Positions 29,977 through 39,941 of a DNA stretch of 64,000 bases are shown piece by piece; positions within the stretch are counted from its first letter, which is position 1; the number at the start of each line of letters is the position of its first letter. Origin of the DNA: Fragilaria crotonensis (taxonomy: Eukaryota; Bacillariophyta; Fragilariophyceae; Fragilariales; Fragilariaceae); assembly GCA_022925895.1 (NCBI GenBank), contig JAKSYS010000005.1, positions 186,001 to 250,000 of the forward strand, in the 5' to 3' direction. The position numbers were made by a program, and so were the translations under genes. The notes below the pieces were generated by a model, which worked only from the letters and a program-made list of their open reading frames with translations, was not told the origin of the DNA and did no database searches.

Positions 29977-32165
29977 TTAGGAGGGCGATGGACTAGAATG
30001 AGCATAGTTCTGAACTCTGCCCAACTCACGGGTGTTATAGGAACCACAGGGGCACTTACAACCCACAAAGTGATAGGGAACTTGACCGTTCTGATTGCAA
30101 TCTTGGCAATAGATGTTGCTGACCGTTGACAAGTAGGCTGCCGGCATCGGTTGCATTCGAACAGCAGCATCCAACATGGAGAAGTATTCCTTCATGTCCT
30201 CAACGCTCTTCTTACAAAGTGGGCAGGTGTACGCTCCTCCACGCATGTACATGCCGAAGCAAGAAAGGTGCATAACGTGGCCACATTTGAGTCCTTTGAG
30301 AGGCTCTGTTGACTCAAACATCGTTTCGTGGCAAATGGGACAGCTGGCTTGGAGTCGCTGCGGAATGCAGTGGTGGACATCATCCGCGAGAGATACGCAA
30401 GCATTACATCGCATACAGTGACGAAAGTCAATGCCAAGCCCTTTGCCAATCTTGCAGGTGTTGCAAAATGGGCAGTGGAAGATGTCTCGTTTTGGACCGT
30501 CATCGTAAAGATTGCAAAGCTTGCAATTGTACTTGGCAAACGGCGCCCCATGCGATTCACAGTCTGGGTTGATGCATCGATCATTCGCAGGTTGTAAGGT
30601 ACTGCAACGCATACAATACACTTCCGTGACGGCGTACCGATCCAGCGGCGAATCTTGATCTTTTAGTGGATGCTCACGCTCTTGGTCACAGCACAACCTG
30701 CAAGTATAGAGTCGACCAGACTTTGAGTGCCTGAGTTTGCAGGCTCTAGCGTAATGTGGGCAACCAAGAACGGCTCCATTGGCACCATCGTGATATGTTG
30801 GCGCAAGCTCCGAGGCTGTGAATAAAGGGACTTCTGGTGTGGCCGACAAAAAGTTTGAGGACTGCGCTGTTTGTCGACTCCAGACCAACTTGATCGTTCC
30901 ATCTCTATCCTTTTTGTAGTAAGTAGAAGGTGGCGTCTCACGTTTGCTGCGTGTCGTGGTCGATTGCACCGCTCCACTAGACGGTGGCGCTGCAGGTGAT
31001 CCAGATATCTGAGGCGCGAATGGCATTTGGTTTCGTAAATTACTCTTCCACACAGAGTCACGTAGGCCTTGAATGGTTGTATTTTTCTGCACCGGTGACA
31101 GCGCTGGATTGGAAGCTATGGCTCTAATTAAGCGCTCAAGCTCAGCTTGACTCGTGATGGTTTTTGTTGGAGGGGTTGGAGGTGTAGACGCTTCAGTCTC
31201 GTCGGTTTTTAGTTTCTTGAAAGCAGGTTCGTCAACGACTTCCTCTGTAGCATCCTCGATTACGTGCTTGGTAGGCCCGGATGCCGCAAATTTCATGTCA
31301 TCGTCAGGAGGAGTGGAATCTGTCATCCAACCACTCATGGCCAGCCACTTCTCGAAGAAAGTACCGACCATGGCTTGTTTCATGTAGCGAACCATTTCTT
31401 CGTGTTCCGTCTCTTCCAAGTTTTCAATGGCCATGCTCATTATATTTGCGATTGTCTCCGAGGAACGTTTGCCCATTATTTGACCGACAAGATCATTGAT
31501 CTCCTCCTTGGTCAAATGTTTGACAACAAGAGGCATGCATTGTTTCTCTTCTTTTTCCAGATGCGCCATGAGATGCTGCATCAAGCTGGATGTCATTCTT
31601 TGAATTCCTTGCGCCATGTCGTGGATACTTCCATCACCCGACTTCGAGGTCGCATTGAGTAAGCCATCTCTGAATTTTCCAAGTAGTTCATCCATCGACT
31701 TGAACATACGTTCCTCATCTGCATGATCTTCTTCGTATTCCTCTTGTTCAATAACTGAGGGTTTTGCCGCCGTCTCAACAGCTTCATTGTTCTCACCATT
31801 ATTATCTTGGGCGGGATTATACTTGGCGATCCTAAATGCCGACCCGTTTTTGTTTTCAACGCCGGCCAGATGAATTCGTCTTCCGCGGCCGAATGGGCTC
31901 GAAATACGGACCAAATCACCTTGAATCGTCCAGCGACTCGTCGCTCCAAATCGTTGGAAGCTTGTCGACTTCCTCCCTGAAGCGATTGACTGAGTTGCAC
32001 CACATCCGACTCGAGGGCCTTGAGAGCGCCGCGTAAGCAATCGTGAAGGTGAATAATCTCAACCAAGGCGCAATCTCCAAACATTTCCTTGCGACGCTTG
32101 GCAGCGGATTCTTCCGTATCGGAGAGAATTTCCATTGGTTTCGATGCAAGGTTGGAGTGACTCAT
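29977..32165 (-). CDS. Hemerythrin-CHY-CTCHY-RING ubiquitin ligase (HRZ/BRUTUS-like)
   Basis: Two frames are reconciled by a 68-bp intron at 31755-31822 (donor GTATAA, acceptor CCCTCAG): exon 1 31823-32165, exon 2 29977-31754, 706 residues (the frame could start earlier at 32249). The junction then reads LGSP-IIEQEEYEEDHADEE in frame. Exon 1 holds a first HHE hemerythrin domain (HLHDCLRGAL ... FRAHSAAEDEFIWPAL), exon 2 a second one (LMQHLMAHLEKEEKQCMPLV). The C-terminal third has a CHY zinc finger (GCPHYARACKLRH...CRLCCD), CTCHY finger (CKLCNLYDD...FHCPFCNTCK), RING (CPICHETMFES...CGHVMHLSCF...CPLCKKS) and a rubredoxin-like CQDC...CKCPCG end. Plant HRZ/BTS proteins with this order bind iron through HHE domains and ubiquitinate iron-response regulators, so an iron- or redox-sensing E3 role is inferred. 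Confidence 0.85.
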
Positions 32166-32709
32166 TGTTGGTCTGCGACCAATAGACGCAGATGGATGTA
32201 AACCGCTTGTATCAGAGCGTGAGAAAGTGCGCCGCTCTGCAGTGATCACAACGTCGTTGTCGTTGTCAACGTTACGAGAGAAGATTAGTTAATCGTCGAA
32301 AAGGATTGCTTTATGCTTTCGATACTGTACCCAAGAGATCACAAACATACTGCCAACGCAACACACACTTAGGAAATCCGAAGCTTGAGCACAGCGGGTT
32401 ATGTCGCGTGCGCGTGTAGTGCGTGTTGCGCTGTAGGGCAGAAGCGCGTAAAGCGTGTGTCGTGGTCTTGCTGCCGTCGACAAGACGGTGCAGGACAGGC
32501 CACCTCGCGACTCGCGACTCGCGACACGAATCATATCGAGAGGAGGTGGGAGACCGGAGGGCGTTGGGAAGGAGTTCACAGGTCACACACAAAACAGACA
32601 TAGTGACACACTACGAAATTACTGAAGTATTTGGACTGTACAGAGGTTTTGGTCGTGAAATGTGAATTCAAATTTGACATCAACGCGGCGTACTCGCAAC
32701 ATATGATGC
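32166..32709. promoter_or_regulatory. Divergent intergenic region between HRZ-like and SET-like genes
   Basis: 544 bp between opposing start codons. A tandem CTCGCGACTCGCGAC-type stretch at about 32508-32526 stands out. No other signal recognised. Confidence 0.35.
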
Positions 32710-33677
32710 ATGTGCCCGACAAGGGAACGAATTCTCGCACAAGCATGCGACAGATTGCGAGCGTCCGACGAGACGATCGACCCTCGAGCCAGGTTCGCAC
32801 TCCATTACAAAGCGTACAAGACACAAGCGTGTCGCGCCACAAACAGTATGTGCCTCACAACAAAGAAAGACCCAAGAAAGAGAAAGTCTCTTGATGATCT
32901 AGTACAGAACGAAATCAGCAAGAGCCAGAAAAAGGTCAGAACTGGTAGTCGCATAGAACCTCAAGGCCGAATTTCCAAAGCACACAAACCCATTCAATGC
33001 TGGGCTCATTCAAAGACTGGTAATCGGTGTTCCAAGCTCATCAAAAGTCGAGAAGGGGAGCCCATTCCTATCCCCTATTGTGACACGCACCTCCATGCCG
33101 GCGATGGCGCGCTACGCCGTGCATCGCATCCATTTGCCGGAAGCTGCTTGATCGCCAACTTCGACCTGCCCAAAAACTACCGCATGGTGCTGTGGGGATA
33201 TCGGGGAAAGTGCAATCCATCAGACAAAGAAGACCGATCGGTGTCGTTCTATCCACCTAATCCCAAAACTGGGCGAAACTTCATTCCCTTCACCAAAACG
33301 CTGAAAACTGACAATTACAATGGAGTCATTAATCCAACGGATACTGGAGATCTTCTTCAGTTTGCGTCATGTCCTGGTCCTACGGAGCGACAAAACATGA
33401 GGTATGTCGACACCGCGACAGTCTACATGACATAGCAATAAATCTCACACAATGTGCATTGCATAGGTCGACTTTCCAGTACTTTGGACTGCGTAATGGC
33501 ACCATTGGAGCGTTGGAATACATCACTCTAGAGCCCATTGCCAAGAACACACAGATTTGCCAGTGGTATGGTCCAGGATGGTGGAGTGCTCGTGCGATCA
33601 AGCGATGCGATGTTGGTACGAAGAGATATCCTGCCCCAAAGCGACATCCAAAGGATGCGAGCTCCCAGATTGGCTAA
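32710..33677 (+). CDS. SET-like domain protein
   Basis: Two exons, 32710-33401 and 33467-33677, joined across a 65-bp intron (donor AG/GTATGT, acceptor GCATAG); junction NMR-STFQYFG; 300 residues. The N-terminal 90 residues are basic. A small Cys/His cluster follows (QCWAHSKTGNRCSKL...YCDTHLH), then a segment LLQFASCPGP...FQYFGLRN and EYITLEPIAKNTQICQWYGPGWW. The last part follows the end of a SET domain (N/F-x-x-H/C-x-x-P, I-x-x-x-T-x-L-x-x-Y-G-x-x-W), here with Gln-Trp-Tyr-Gly at the catalytic-Tyr position. A lysine methyltransferase role is therefore possible, but the SET core is diverged. Divergent from the HRZ-like gene. Confidence 0.7.
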
Positions 33678-33944
33678 ACATTTGTGGACCTCAGCTCAAG
33701 GTTTTCTTGTTCCCGTTGGCATGTGTCGCAAAAGCGAACCCATGCCGGTACCTTGTACAGCACTCTACGTTCCCTCCAGTAGAGCCAGTACTTGTACTGT
33801 ATTAGGAGCATGCATGATTGTACCTTGAATCAAGTTCCCATTTCATACACACCATTCTGATTTTGCCAATCGTCATTACAATCAGAATGCATTACAATTA
33901 CTCTCGAGCACTCGAATACATAATAATAATTTGATCAAATCACG

Positions 33945-36900
33945 ATGAAGGGCTTTCGCTCGTCTAGTTTGATGCATCTGGGGATGCCTAGCACACCTGT
34001 TGGTTCCGGACTTCTTCAAAAGAATCTGTTTTCGCCGAGAAACGATCTGACGACAGAAGGGGCAGGGGATGAAGACTTGTCTGACTTTGAGGACTTGGTT
34101 CAAGAAGAAGGTGAAGACTCGAAGCGACTGAACGGTTCAGTTACTCTCACAGAGCCAGCTGTAGCAGCGTCTCTCCAGGGGCAGGTCAATGATGTGACGC
34201 ATGGCAAGCAGACATCGGATCCAGAGTTAGGGAATGGGGTATTAGTTGATCTGTCGGAAGTCAAAGGAGGGGAGGAGATGTTCGTCGACATGACGGACTT
34301 ACCACTTGCAGAAGGCGACTACACGAAGAAAGTGAACGGTTCGGTCACTCTTATCGTGTCATCTGTAGTAGCGTCTCAACAAGATGAGGCGAACGAGTTG
34401 GCTGACGACGAGCCTCCTATGGAGTCTCAACAGGCTTGCCGAAATGGCTTGAACGATTCGACTGACAACGAGCCAGTCATAAAGTCACAACAGACATCGC
34501 ATCCAGAGCCAGGGAATGGTGTGTTAGTTAATCTGTCAGAAGACACGAGAGGGGAGGAGATGTTACTCGACTTGAAGGACTTGCCACGTGCTGAAGGCGA
34601 TTACACGAAGAAATTGAACGGTTCGGTAACTCTAACAGTGTCAACTGTAGAAGTGCCTCAACAAGATGAGGTGAACGATTTGGCTGACGACGATCCAATT
34701 ATGGAGTCTCAAAAGGCTTACCGAAATGACTTGAACGGCAATACTGACGACAAGCCAGTTATTGAGTCTCAAGAGACGCAGCAGCCAGTGCGAGGGAACA
34801 GCGTGTTAATTGATCTGTCAGAAGACAAGCGAGGCGAGGAGATATTACTCGACTTGAAGGACTTACCATTAGCGAAAGGCGACTTCACTAAGAAGTTGAA
34901 CGGTTCGGTAACTCTAACAGTGCCAACTGTTGAAGTGTCTCAACAAGATGAGGTGAACGAGTTGGCAGACGACGAGCCAGTCATAGAGTCTCGACAGGCT
35001 TACCGAAACGGCTTGAAATATTTTACTGACGACGAGCCAATTATTGAGTCTCAACAGGCACCGCACCCAGAGCCAGGGAACGGCGTGTTAGTTGATGAGG
35101 AGATGTTCCTCGACTTGAAGGGGGTACCATTATCAGAAGGCGATTACACGAAGAAGCGGAACGGCGTGGTTACTCTCACAGTGCTTACTGTGGAAGTGTC
35201 TCAACAAGATGTGGTAAACGATTTGGCTGGTCTGGTGGTTGATCGGTCTGCAGACGACGACGCTGGGGAGGAGATGTTTTTCGATACTAAGGACTTGCAA
35301 GTAGAAGAAGGCGACGACGCTCAGCGTCCGAACGATGTAGCACAGAAGCCAGAGCCGAGTGTTGACGAGTCACAGCAAGGTGCGAGGAAGGGTTTGACTG
35401 ACAACAAGCCAATTGTTGATTATCACGAGACGCCCCACCCAGTGTCAGGCAACGGCATCTTGGTAGATGAATCAAAAACGGGAGGGACTCTACCGCTGGA
35501 AATCGAGGAAAACGGAGGAAGTATGGTTGAAAAGGCCATTAAATTACTAAACGCATTCACTCCCTACACACCCGGCCATGTGGATGTCGTTCTCGCACTG
35601 ACCACGTTCTATCAGAGACGAGGAATCATGCGGACGGCCGACTACTTCACCGAGCACAAAAGTGGCAACAGCGCCTTCTGGACTTCGTTTGCGTGCCCCT
35701 TGAGTGGCATCGAATACACTTCTGGTTTGCCCCTTCCTCTGTTTCAGACCGGTTCCAAGGATGATCGATTGGGCGATTTGGCCACAAAAATCTTCGGCAA
35801 CTTTACAATTCAGAAATATCAAGTGGTTTTTTCGACTAAAAAGGGGGCGAAGCGCGCGGTCGCTTTTGCCGTCTTGGAGGCGCACAAGGTTACCGGAATC
35901 GATACGAAGTTGATCGTCCCTGCCATTGATAACATTGAAGGGACGTCGAATTACTCACTTAGCCCAGAGCGAATACCAAAGCACAAGCATCTAAGTGTTC
36001 CTGGGTGGGTCTATGAACTCCATGCCATGGGAATTGATGCTAATGCGCTTGAGATTTCCTACCGAGAACACTTCTCAGGAGGAAAAACTCTCACGCCATG
36101 CCACTTGTGCTGCATTCTTAAAGTTGGAAAACCTCTTCAAGTCACTGTCGTAGGCCTTCCGTGCGCTAACAAACAAGCTGCGATTGACAACGCCGTACTA
36201 CTTCTATCAGAAGAACTTAAAAGAACAGAAACACTGTGTTGTCAGCCCCCGTCTATGGCGGGACTGGCAAGAATACAGAAGTGTGATCCGGCGAATGCAA
36301 TCTACGTGAGAGCGCTGCCCCAGTGGGCAAATCAACCAGCGAATGGAAAGCTCTTTATGTATCGCCTCCGATTCCTGACAACAGTGGGGACAGATTTCGT
36401 GGCATCAAGATCTGGTCTAGGTTTGGATGTCCTGACACCTCTCGGTATCGCCTTCGCCTCCCAGCTGCCAAATCCAGCCAAAGAAGGGCAATCATTCCGT
36501 GCCCACTTTGATTTGCCCAAGCCAGATAAAGCGAAGACTGAGCGTGTAACTGTTGAAGTATGGGATCCTGTTGAGATTGATTTGACGGCCGGGCGTCTTG
36601 ATCACATAACCTATTTCAACGAGATGATTTGTTGCTGGAAAGACTACGGGCATCAGAGCATTTCCGCCACTTCGAAGCGAGGCCGAAGGTTCCATTCGTC
36701 GATGGATCGAACGTACATGTTCGTCCCATTGAAGAGGGGAGAAGCATCAGGCCACTCTATTGATTGGACTCTTCTTAGTCAGATCGCCAGCAACGAGTTT
36801 ACTCCGTTCTTGTGGAACATCGATCAGGCTTGGGAAATCCCGATCATTGGCAAGATCGACTTGCTGTTCATGTGCATGTTGTGTGCGTCATTAAGTCTTG

Positions 36901-39092
36901 CAATTTTGATACCTGATTTAGTGAGGACCCTTCGCTCGTATCCTGACGCAGGCCTAATGCTGGTGCATGGATTTCTCTTTACCGGACTGAATGGTCTGGG
37001 GTCATTGTTGGCACTCCTGTCGTTGATGGCGCTGTTAGCTTTTGTCGCATATCCTCCAGTTCAGCTCATTGAAAAAAAGATGCTTCAAAACAGATTTATG
37101 ATTGAATGCAAGCCTGGTGAGCGACGACTGCATGTTACGCCGTCGAAAGACCATTGTGAGAATCCAATGAGCTATATTGAAAGCAATCTTTCAGGTCGTA
37201 GCCGCTTGATGAAACGCAATGGCAGTAGTTTGTCAGATTCAGTGATTGAAGCAAATCATAGGAAGTTCAACCTAGACCTGAGGACGGCGTCATTCTCCGT
37301 TTTCTATCGAAAGAAGCTGGGCATAACGCTTCGTTGTCCCAATCAGCGATTGCTCCATGGTGTTCCGGTGAGTAAACATACTGAGCAAGATTTTTTGTTC
37401 CTGTCGAAGAAGGAAAGGTTCAGATACCTTATGCCTGAGTTAGTAAGAGTACTTCCCCTCCCACGAGATACGTTGTACATGCTCAAGCACGCCAATACTT
37501 TTATGCCAGCACTCGAAGAAGCGATCTTTTGGGTTGAATTGGCTACCAATGTGCATTCATCGCTATGCACTTTGAGCGAACCACTGGAGGTAAACCAGCC
37601 ACTTCCCAACTCGCTAGCCAACCCTCTCCTGGGAGCTGATTTACTCAGCGACGCTCTCACTGTGACGAAATACCAACGCCTGGAGTTCCTAGGGGACGCA
37701 GTTTTGGGCTTCTTTGTAGCCCTCAATTTGATGGCACGAAACTCCTCGCTCATGTGGGACAATGAAGATCTGACCATGATCTTCGCAGATGCTTGCAAGA
37801 ATGCTACTTTGTACGAAGCCGCGCTACGACTTGGAATTGGTTCGCTTGTTCGCACAGGTAAAGACGCTTGGAGTAGCCGCTTCCAGACAAAAGGAGTAGT
37901 ACTTTCCGCACCGACTCTTGCCATCGTACAGAGAATCACTCGCAGCGGAAATTCAGACTACCAGATAATTGAAGCCACCGACAAGATTTTGAGTGACATT
38001 GTTGAGAGTTTGCTGGGCGCTGCGTTTTTAGTCGCGCAATCCGGCGATTCGAGGCCCTTGATAGGTTTTCTTGAGGGGTTGAGGTTGCCTATCTCCGGTC
38101 AAGAACCGAACCACAAGGAAAATTGTCTTCCTTGGTTCCAGGCCACATCTACTTGTTTGACTCAAGGATATCTCTTTATCAACGACGCGGCCTGGCGAGA
38201 ACAGATCGTTGCATCTGGTTCATCCCTATACTGGAATAGTGCAGTGAGTGCAAAATTGGAGGATGGTTTCCGAGGCCTAGTCGACATGTTAGCTGCAATA
38301 TCTGGCGACCAGTTACTCGTTGAGACGCTCTCTTCTCCGCAAGCGAAGATACTTCTGATGTGTTCTCTATTTGACGACAGCCTTCTTGACTCTGAAAAAT
38401 TGAGTACTATGAAAAGCATGCACGGATCATTGACAGCCTCCAGCACGGCCAAAGACGATGATATGGGGTACGAAGAGCACCATGAGCATACAAGCGGAGT
38501 CTTTCGAGCCGCGTTACTCCGCGATACACTCGGGATCGTAGGAAGCTACGCACTTCAGTTGTGTATCACGACCGAACTCTTTCATCGCTTCCCTGATGCC
38601 GATCAGAACAGTTTACACATGCTGCGAGTCTGCGCCATGGCGGACGATGTAGCTGTATACATCATGTTCAAGGCGGGTATTCACAAGTTCCTCCTTGATC
38701 AAGAAGCGGATTCTATCCCTAAATTCATTTCCATCATGGAGATGGCGGATGTGCTGGGAAAGGCTGAATGGTTGAAACGAAATGGGTGGATACTGCCTGG
38801 TGGTGTGTCAGAGTTTGCATTGCGATGTCGCAAGTCTCAGAGATCCCCTGATTCGCTCAAGCCGCATTACTATGGACTATCAGGAGGACGCCTAGTTGGA
38901 AAAAAGCAGAAGCTTCCTGAGAGCATCACATCCGACCTTATGTTTTCAATGAAGGCTATCATCGGAGCTCTGGTGCTGTCAATCGGTATGGATGGCATGT
39001 GGACATTGATTGGACCCCTTTTCGATGAAGTCATGCTCCTCAGTATCGATGAATTAAGAAGCGAATGTCCTGATTCTTCCATCATCAGGTAG
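33945..39092 (+). CDS. DCR: Dicer-like ribonuclease III with predicted transmembrane segments
   Basis: 1715 residues, one exon, no helicase domain. Residues about 59-530 are an acidic repeat region (five units of 68-95 residues, each with KKLNGSVTLTV-type and DLKDLPLAEGDY-type segments). About 535-650 resembles the Dicer dimerisation/dsRNA-binding fold (VVLALTTFYQRRG ... TKKGAKRAVAFAVLEAHK). About 880-950 looks like the platform/PAZ entry (RTYMFVPLKRG ... IDWTLLSQIA). Two hydrophobic stretches follow, at 969-993 and 1004-1038. A PAZ-like end lies at about 1100-1180 (KLGITLRCPNQRLLHGV ... MPELVRVLPLP). RNase IIIa is complete: E1247 and D1251 in LEFLGDAVL, D1351 and E1354 in DKILSDIVESLLGA. A second RNase III domain near 1525-1715 (GSYALQLCITTELFHRFP ... 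KAIIGALVLSIG) lacks the acidic residues. Expected to cut dsRNA for small-RNA silencing. The membrane segments are predicted from hydrophobicity only. Confidence 0.85.
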   Translation: MKGFRSSSLMHLGMPSTPVGSGLLQKNLFSPRNDLTTEGAGDEDLSDFEDLVQEEGEDSKRLNGSVTLTEPAVAASLQGQVNDVTHGKQTSDPELGNGVLVDLSEVKGGEEMFVDMTDLPLAEGDYTKKVNGSVTLIVSSVVASQQDEANELADDEPPMESQQACRNGLNDSTDNEPVIKSQQTSHPEPGNGVLVNLSEDTRGEEMLLDLKDLPRAEGDYTKKLNGSVTLTVSTVEVPQQDEVNDLADDDPIMESQKAYRNDLNGNTDDKPVIESQETQQPVRGNSVLIDLSEDKRGEEILLDLKDLPLAKGDFTKKLNGSVTLTVPTVEVSQQDEVNELADDEPVIESRQAYRNGLKYFTDDEPIIESQQAPHPEPGNGVLVDEEMFLDLKGVPLSEGDYTKKRNGVVTLTVLTVEVSQQDVVNDLAGLVVDRSADDDAGEEMFFDTKDLQVEEGDDAQRPNDVAQKPEPSVDESQQGARKGLTDNKPIVDYHETPHPVSGNGILVDESKTGGTLPLEIEENGGSMVEKAIKLLNAFTPYTPGHVDVVLALTTFYQRRGIMRTADYFTEHKSGNSAFWTSFACPLSGIEYTSGLPLPLFQTGSKDDRLGDLATKIFGNFTIQKYQVVFSTKKGAKRAVAFAVLEAHKVTGIDTKLIVPAIDNIEGTSNYSLSPERIPKHKHLSVPGWVYELHAMGIDANALEISYREHFSGGKTLTPCHLCCILKVGKPLQVTVVGLPCANKQAAIDNAVLLLSEELKRTETLCCQPPSMAGLARIQKCDPANAIYVRALPQWANQPANGKLFMYRLRFLTTVGTDFVASRSGLGLDVLTPLGIAFASQLPNPAKEGQSFRAHFDLPKPDKAKTERVTVEVWDPVEIDLTAGRLDHITYFNEMICCWKDYGHQSISATSKRGRRFHSSMDRTYMFVPLKRGEASGHSIDWTLLSQIASNEFTPFLWNIDQAWEIPIIGKIDLLFMCMLCASLSLAILIPDLVRTLRSYPDAGLMLVHGFLFTGLNGLGSLLALLSLMALLAFVAYPPVQLIEKKMLQNRFMIECKPGERRLHVTPSKDHCENPMSYIESNLSGRSRLMKRNGSSLSDSVIEANHRKFNLDLRTASFSVFYRKKLGITLRCPNQRLLHGVPVSKHTEQDFLFLSKKERFRYLMPELVRVLPLPRDTLYMLKHANTFMPALEEAIFWVELATNVHSSLCTLSEPLEVNQPLPNSLANPLLGADLLSDALTVTKYQRLEFLGDAVLGFFVALNLMARNSSLMWDNEDLTMIFADACKNATLYEAALRLGIGSLVRTGKDAWSSRFQTKGVVLSAPTLAIVQRITRSGNSDYQIIEATDKILSDIVESLLGAAFLVAQSGDSRPLIGFLEGLRLPISGQEPNHKENCLPWFQATSTCLTQGYLFINDAAWREQIVASGSSLYWNSAVSAKLEDGFRGLVDMLAAISGDQLLVETLSSPQAKILLMCSLFDDSLLDSEKLSTMKSMHGSLTASSTAKDDDMGYEEHHEHTSGVFRAALLRDTLGIVGSYALQLCITTELFHRFPDADQNSLHMLRVCAMADDVAVYIMFKAGIHKFLLDQEADSIPKFISIMEMADVLGKAEWLKRNGWILPGGVSEFALRCRKSQRSPDSLKPHYYGLSGGRLVGKKQKLPESITSDLMFSMKAIIGALVLSIGMDGMWTLIGPLFDEVMLLSIDELRSECPDSSIIR
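34119..35470 (+). repeat. Coding tandem repeats in the Dicer-like gene
   Basis: Units begin near 34119, 34322, 34606, 34888 and 35148 with an AAGAAG-TGAACGGTTCGG-like sequence, spaced 203, about 284, 282 and 260 bp. Similarity is strong at the DNA level, so expansion is recent. All units preserve the frame. Confidence 0.8.
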
Positions 39093-39941
39093 TTATAGCT
39101 ATTTGCTATTAGCTATTAGACAGATTATCCAATTACGCCAATACGACTCATGGTATTCAATGACGTCCTTTCCCAGAATAGCACTCCTACCTTGTACATA
39201 GTACAAGAAGTACTATAGTCGTTCTTGGACACTCTAGCTTCTAGTAGTAGCTACCGGTAGTAGAATAGGCCTACTACATGTACATATGTACCGATTATCC
39301 CTTGTCTTCATGATATCTGTGTATAACTGGTGCAAGGTCCTGTACTACTGCTACACAGCTACTGCTACTGCACTGCCTGCTGCTGCACTGCTACTGAGCC
39401 CATCAAACTATTACTTGGGACGTTGGGAGTTGAGACTTCTTAATTTGACAGAGTCCTCTATTAGATGGTTAGATCATGGATGTTAGCTAGAGCACCAGGT
39501 ATTGGTTGTGTATCATGTATCATACTACTCACTACGATTACCGTCGGATGGATGGAGCGTACGAAATACCGTCGTATGGATGGAGCGTACACGAGTACCA
39601 AGTATTTCAGTAGTACAGTACAGGTTACGAGCCTGTGATATTGTCTGCCACCCTAACCTGAACCAAAAGGCGAACACGAGTTAAAAAGACGTTAAGACTA
39701 TGATGCGACGAGACTATGGTACGGTACCAGGTACCTGGTATCTTGTTCCAGGTACACAGCACACAGCAGTGATGTATGTCTACGGAAGCACGACTATCAC
39801 TTTTCGTCGGCTATGCAAGGACAACTTGGATGTACAACCTCTTCAGACCTCAGACTCATTCCTCAATCAAAGATAGTCGACCCCAGGATTCTTTATCGTC
39901 ACCTTCATACTTCTTCGATCTTTGAAGGCTGAGGGATAGCA
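39093..39941. other. Intergenic region with short tandem repeats
   Basis: A CTACTG/CTGCTG-rich run at about 39350-39400 and a 28-bp unit containing ATGGATGGAGCGTAC repeated twice at about 39539-39592. GTAC palindromes are frequent. No gene. Confidence 0.4.

Noticed and set aside
31593-31754. Continuation of the first HRZ frame past the intron
   Set aside because: Becomes Arg-rich and featureless while the other frame carries EQEEYEEDHADEE and the second HHE domain; explained by the 68-bp intron.
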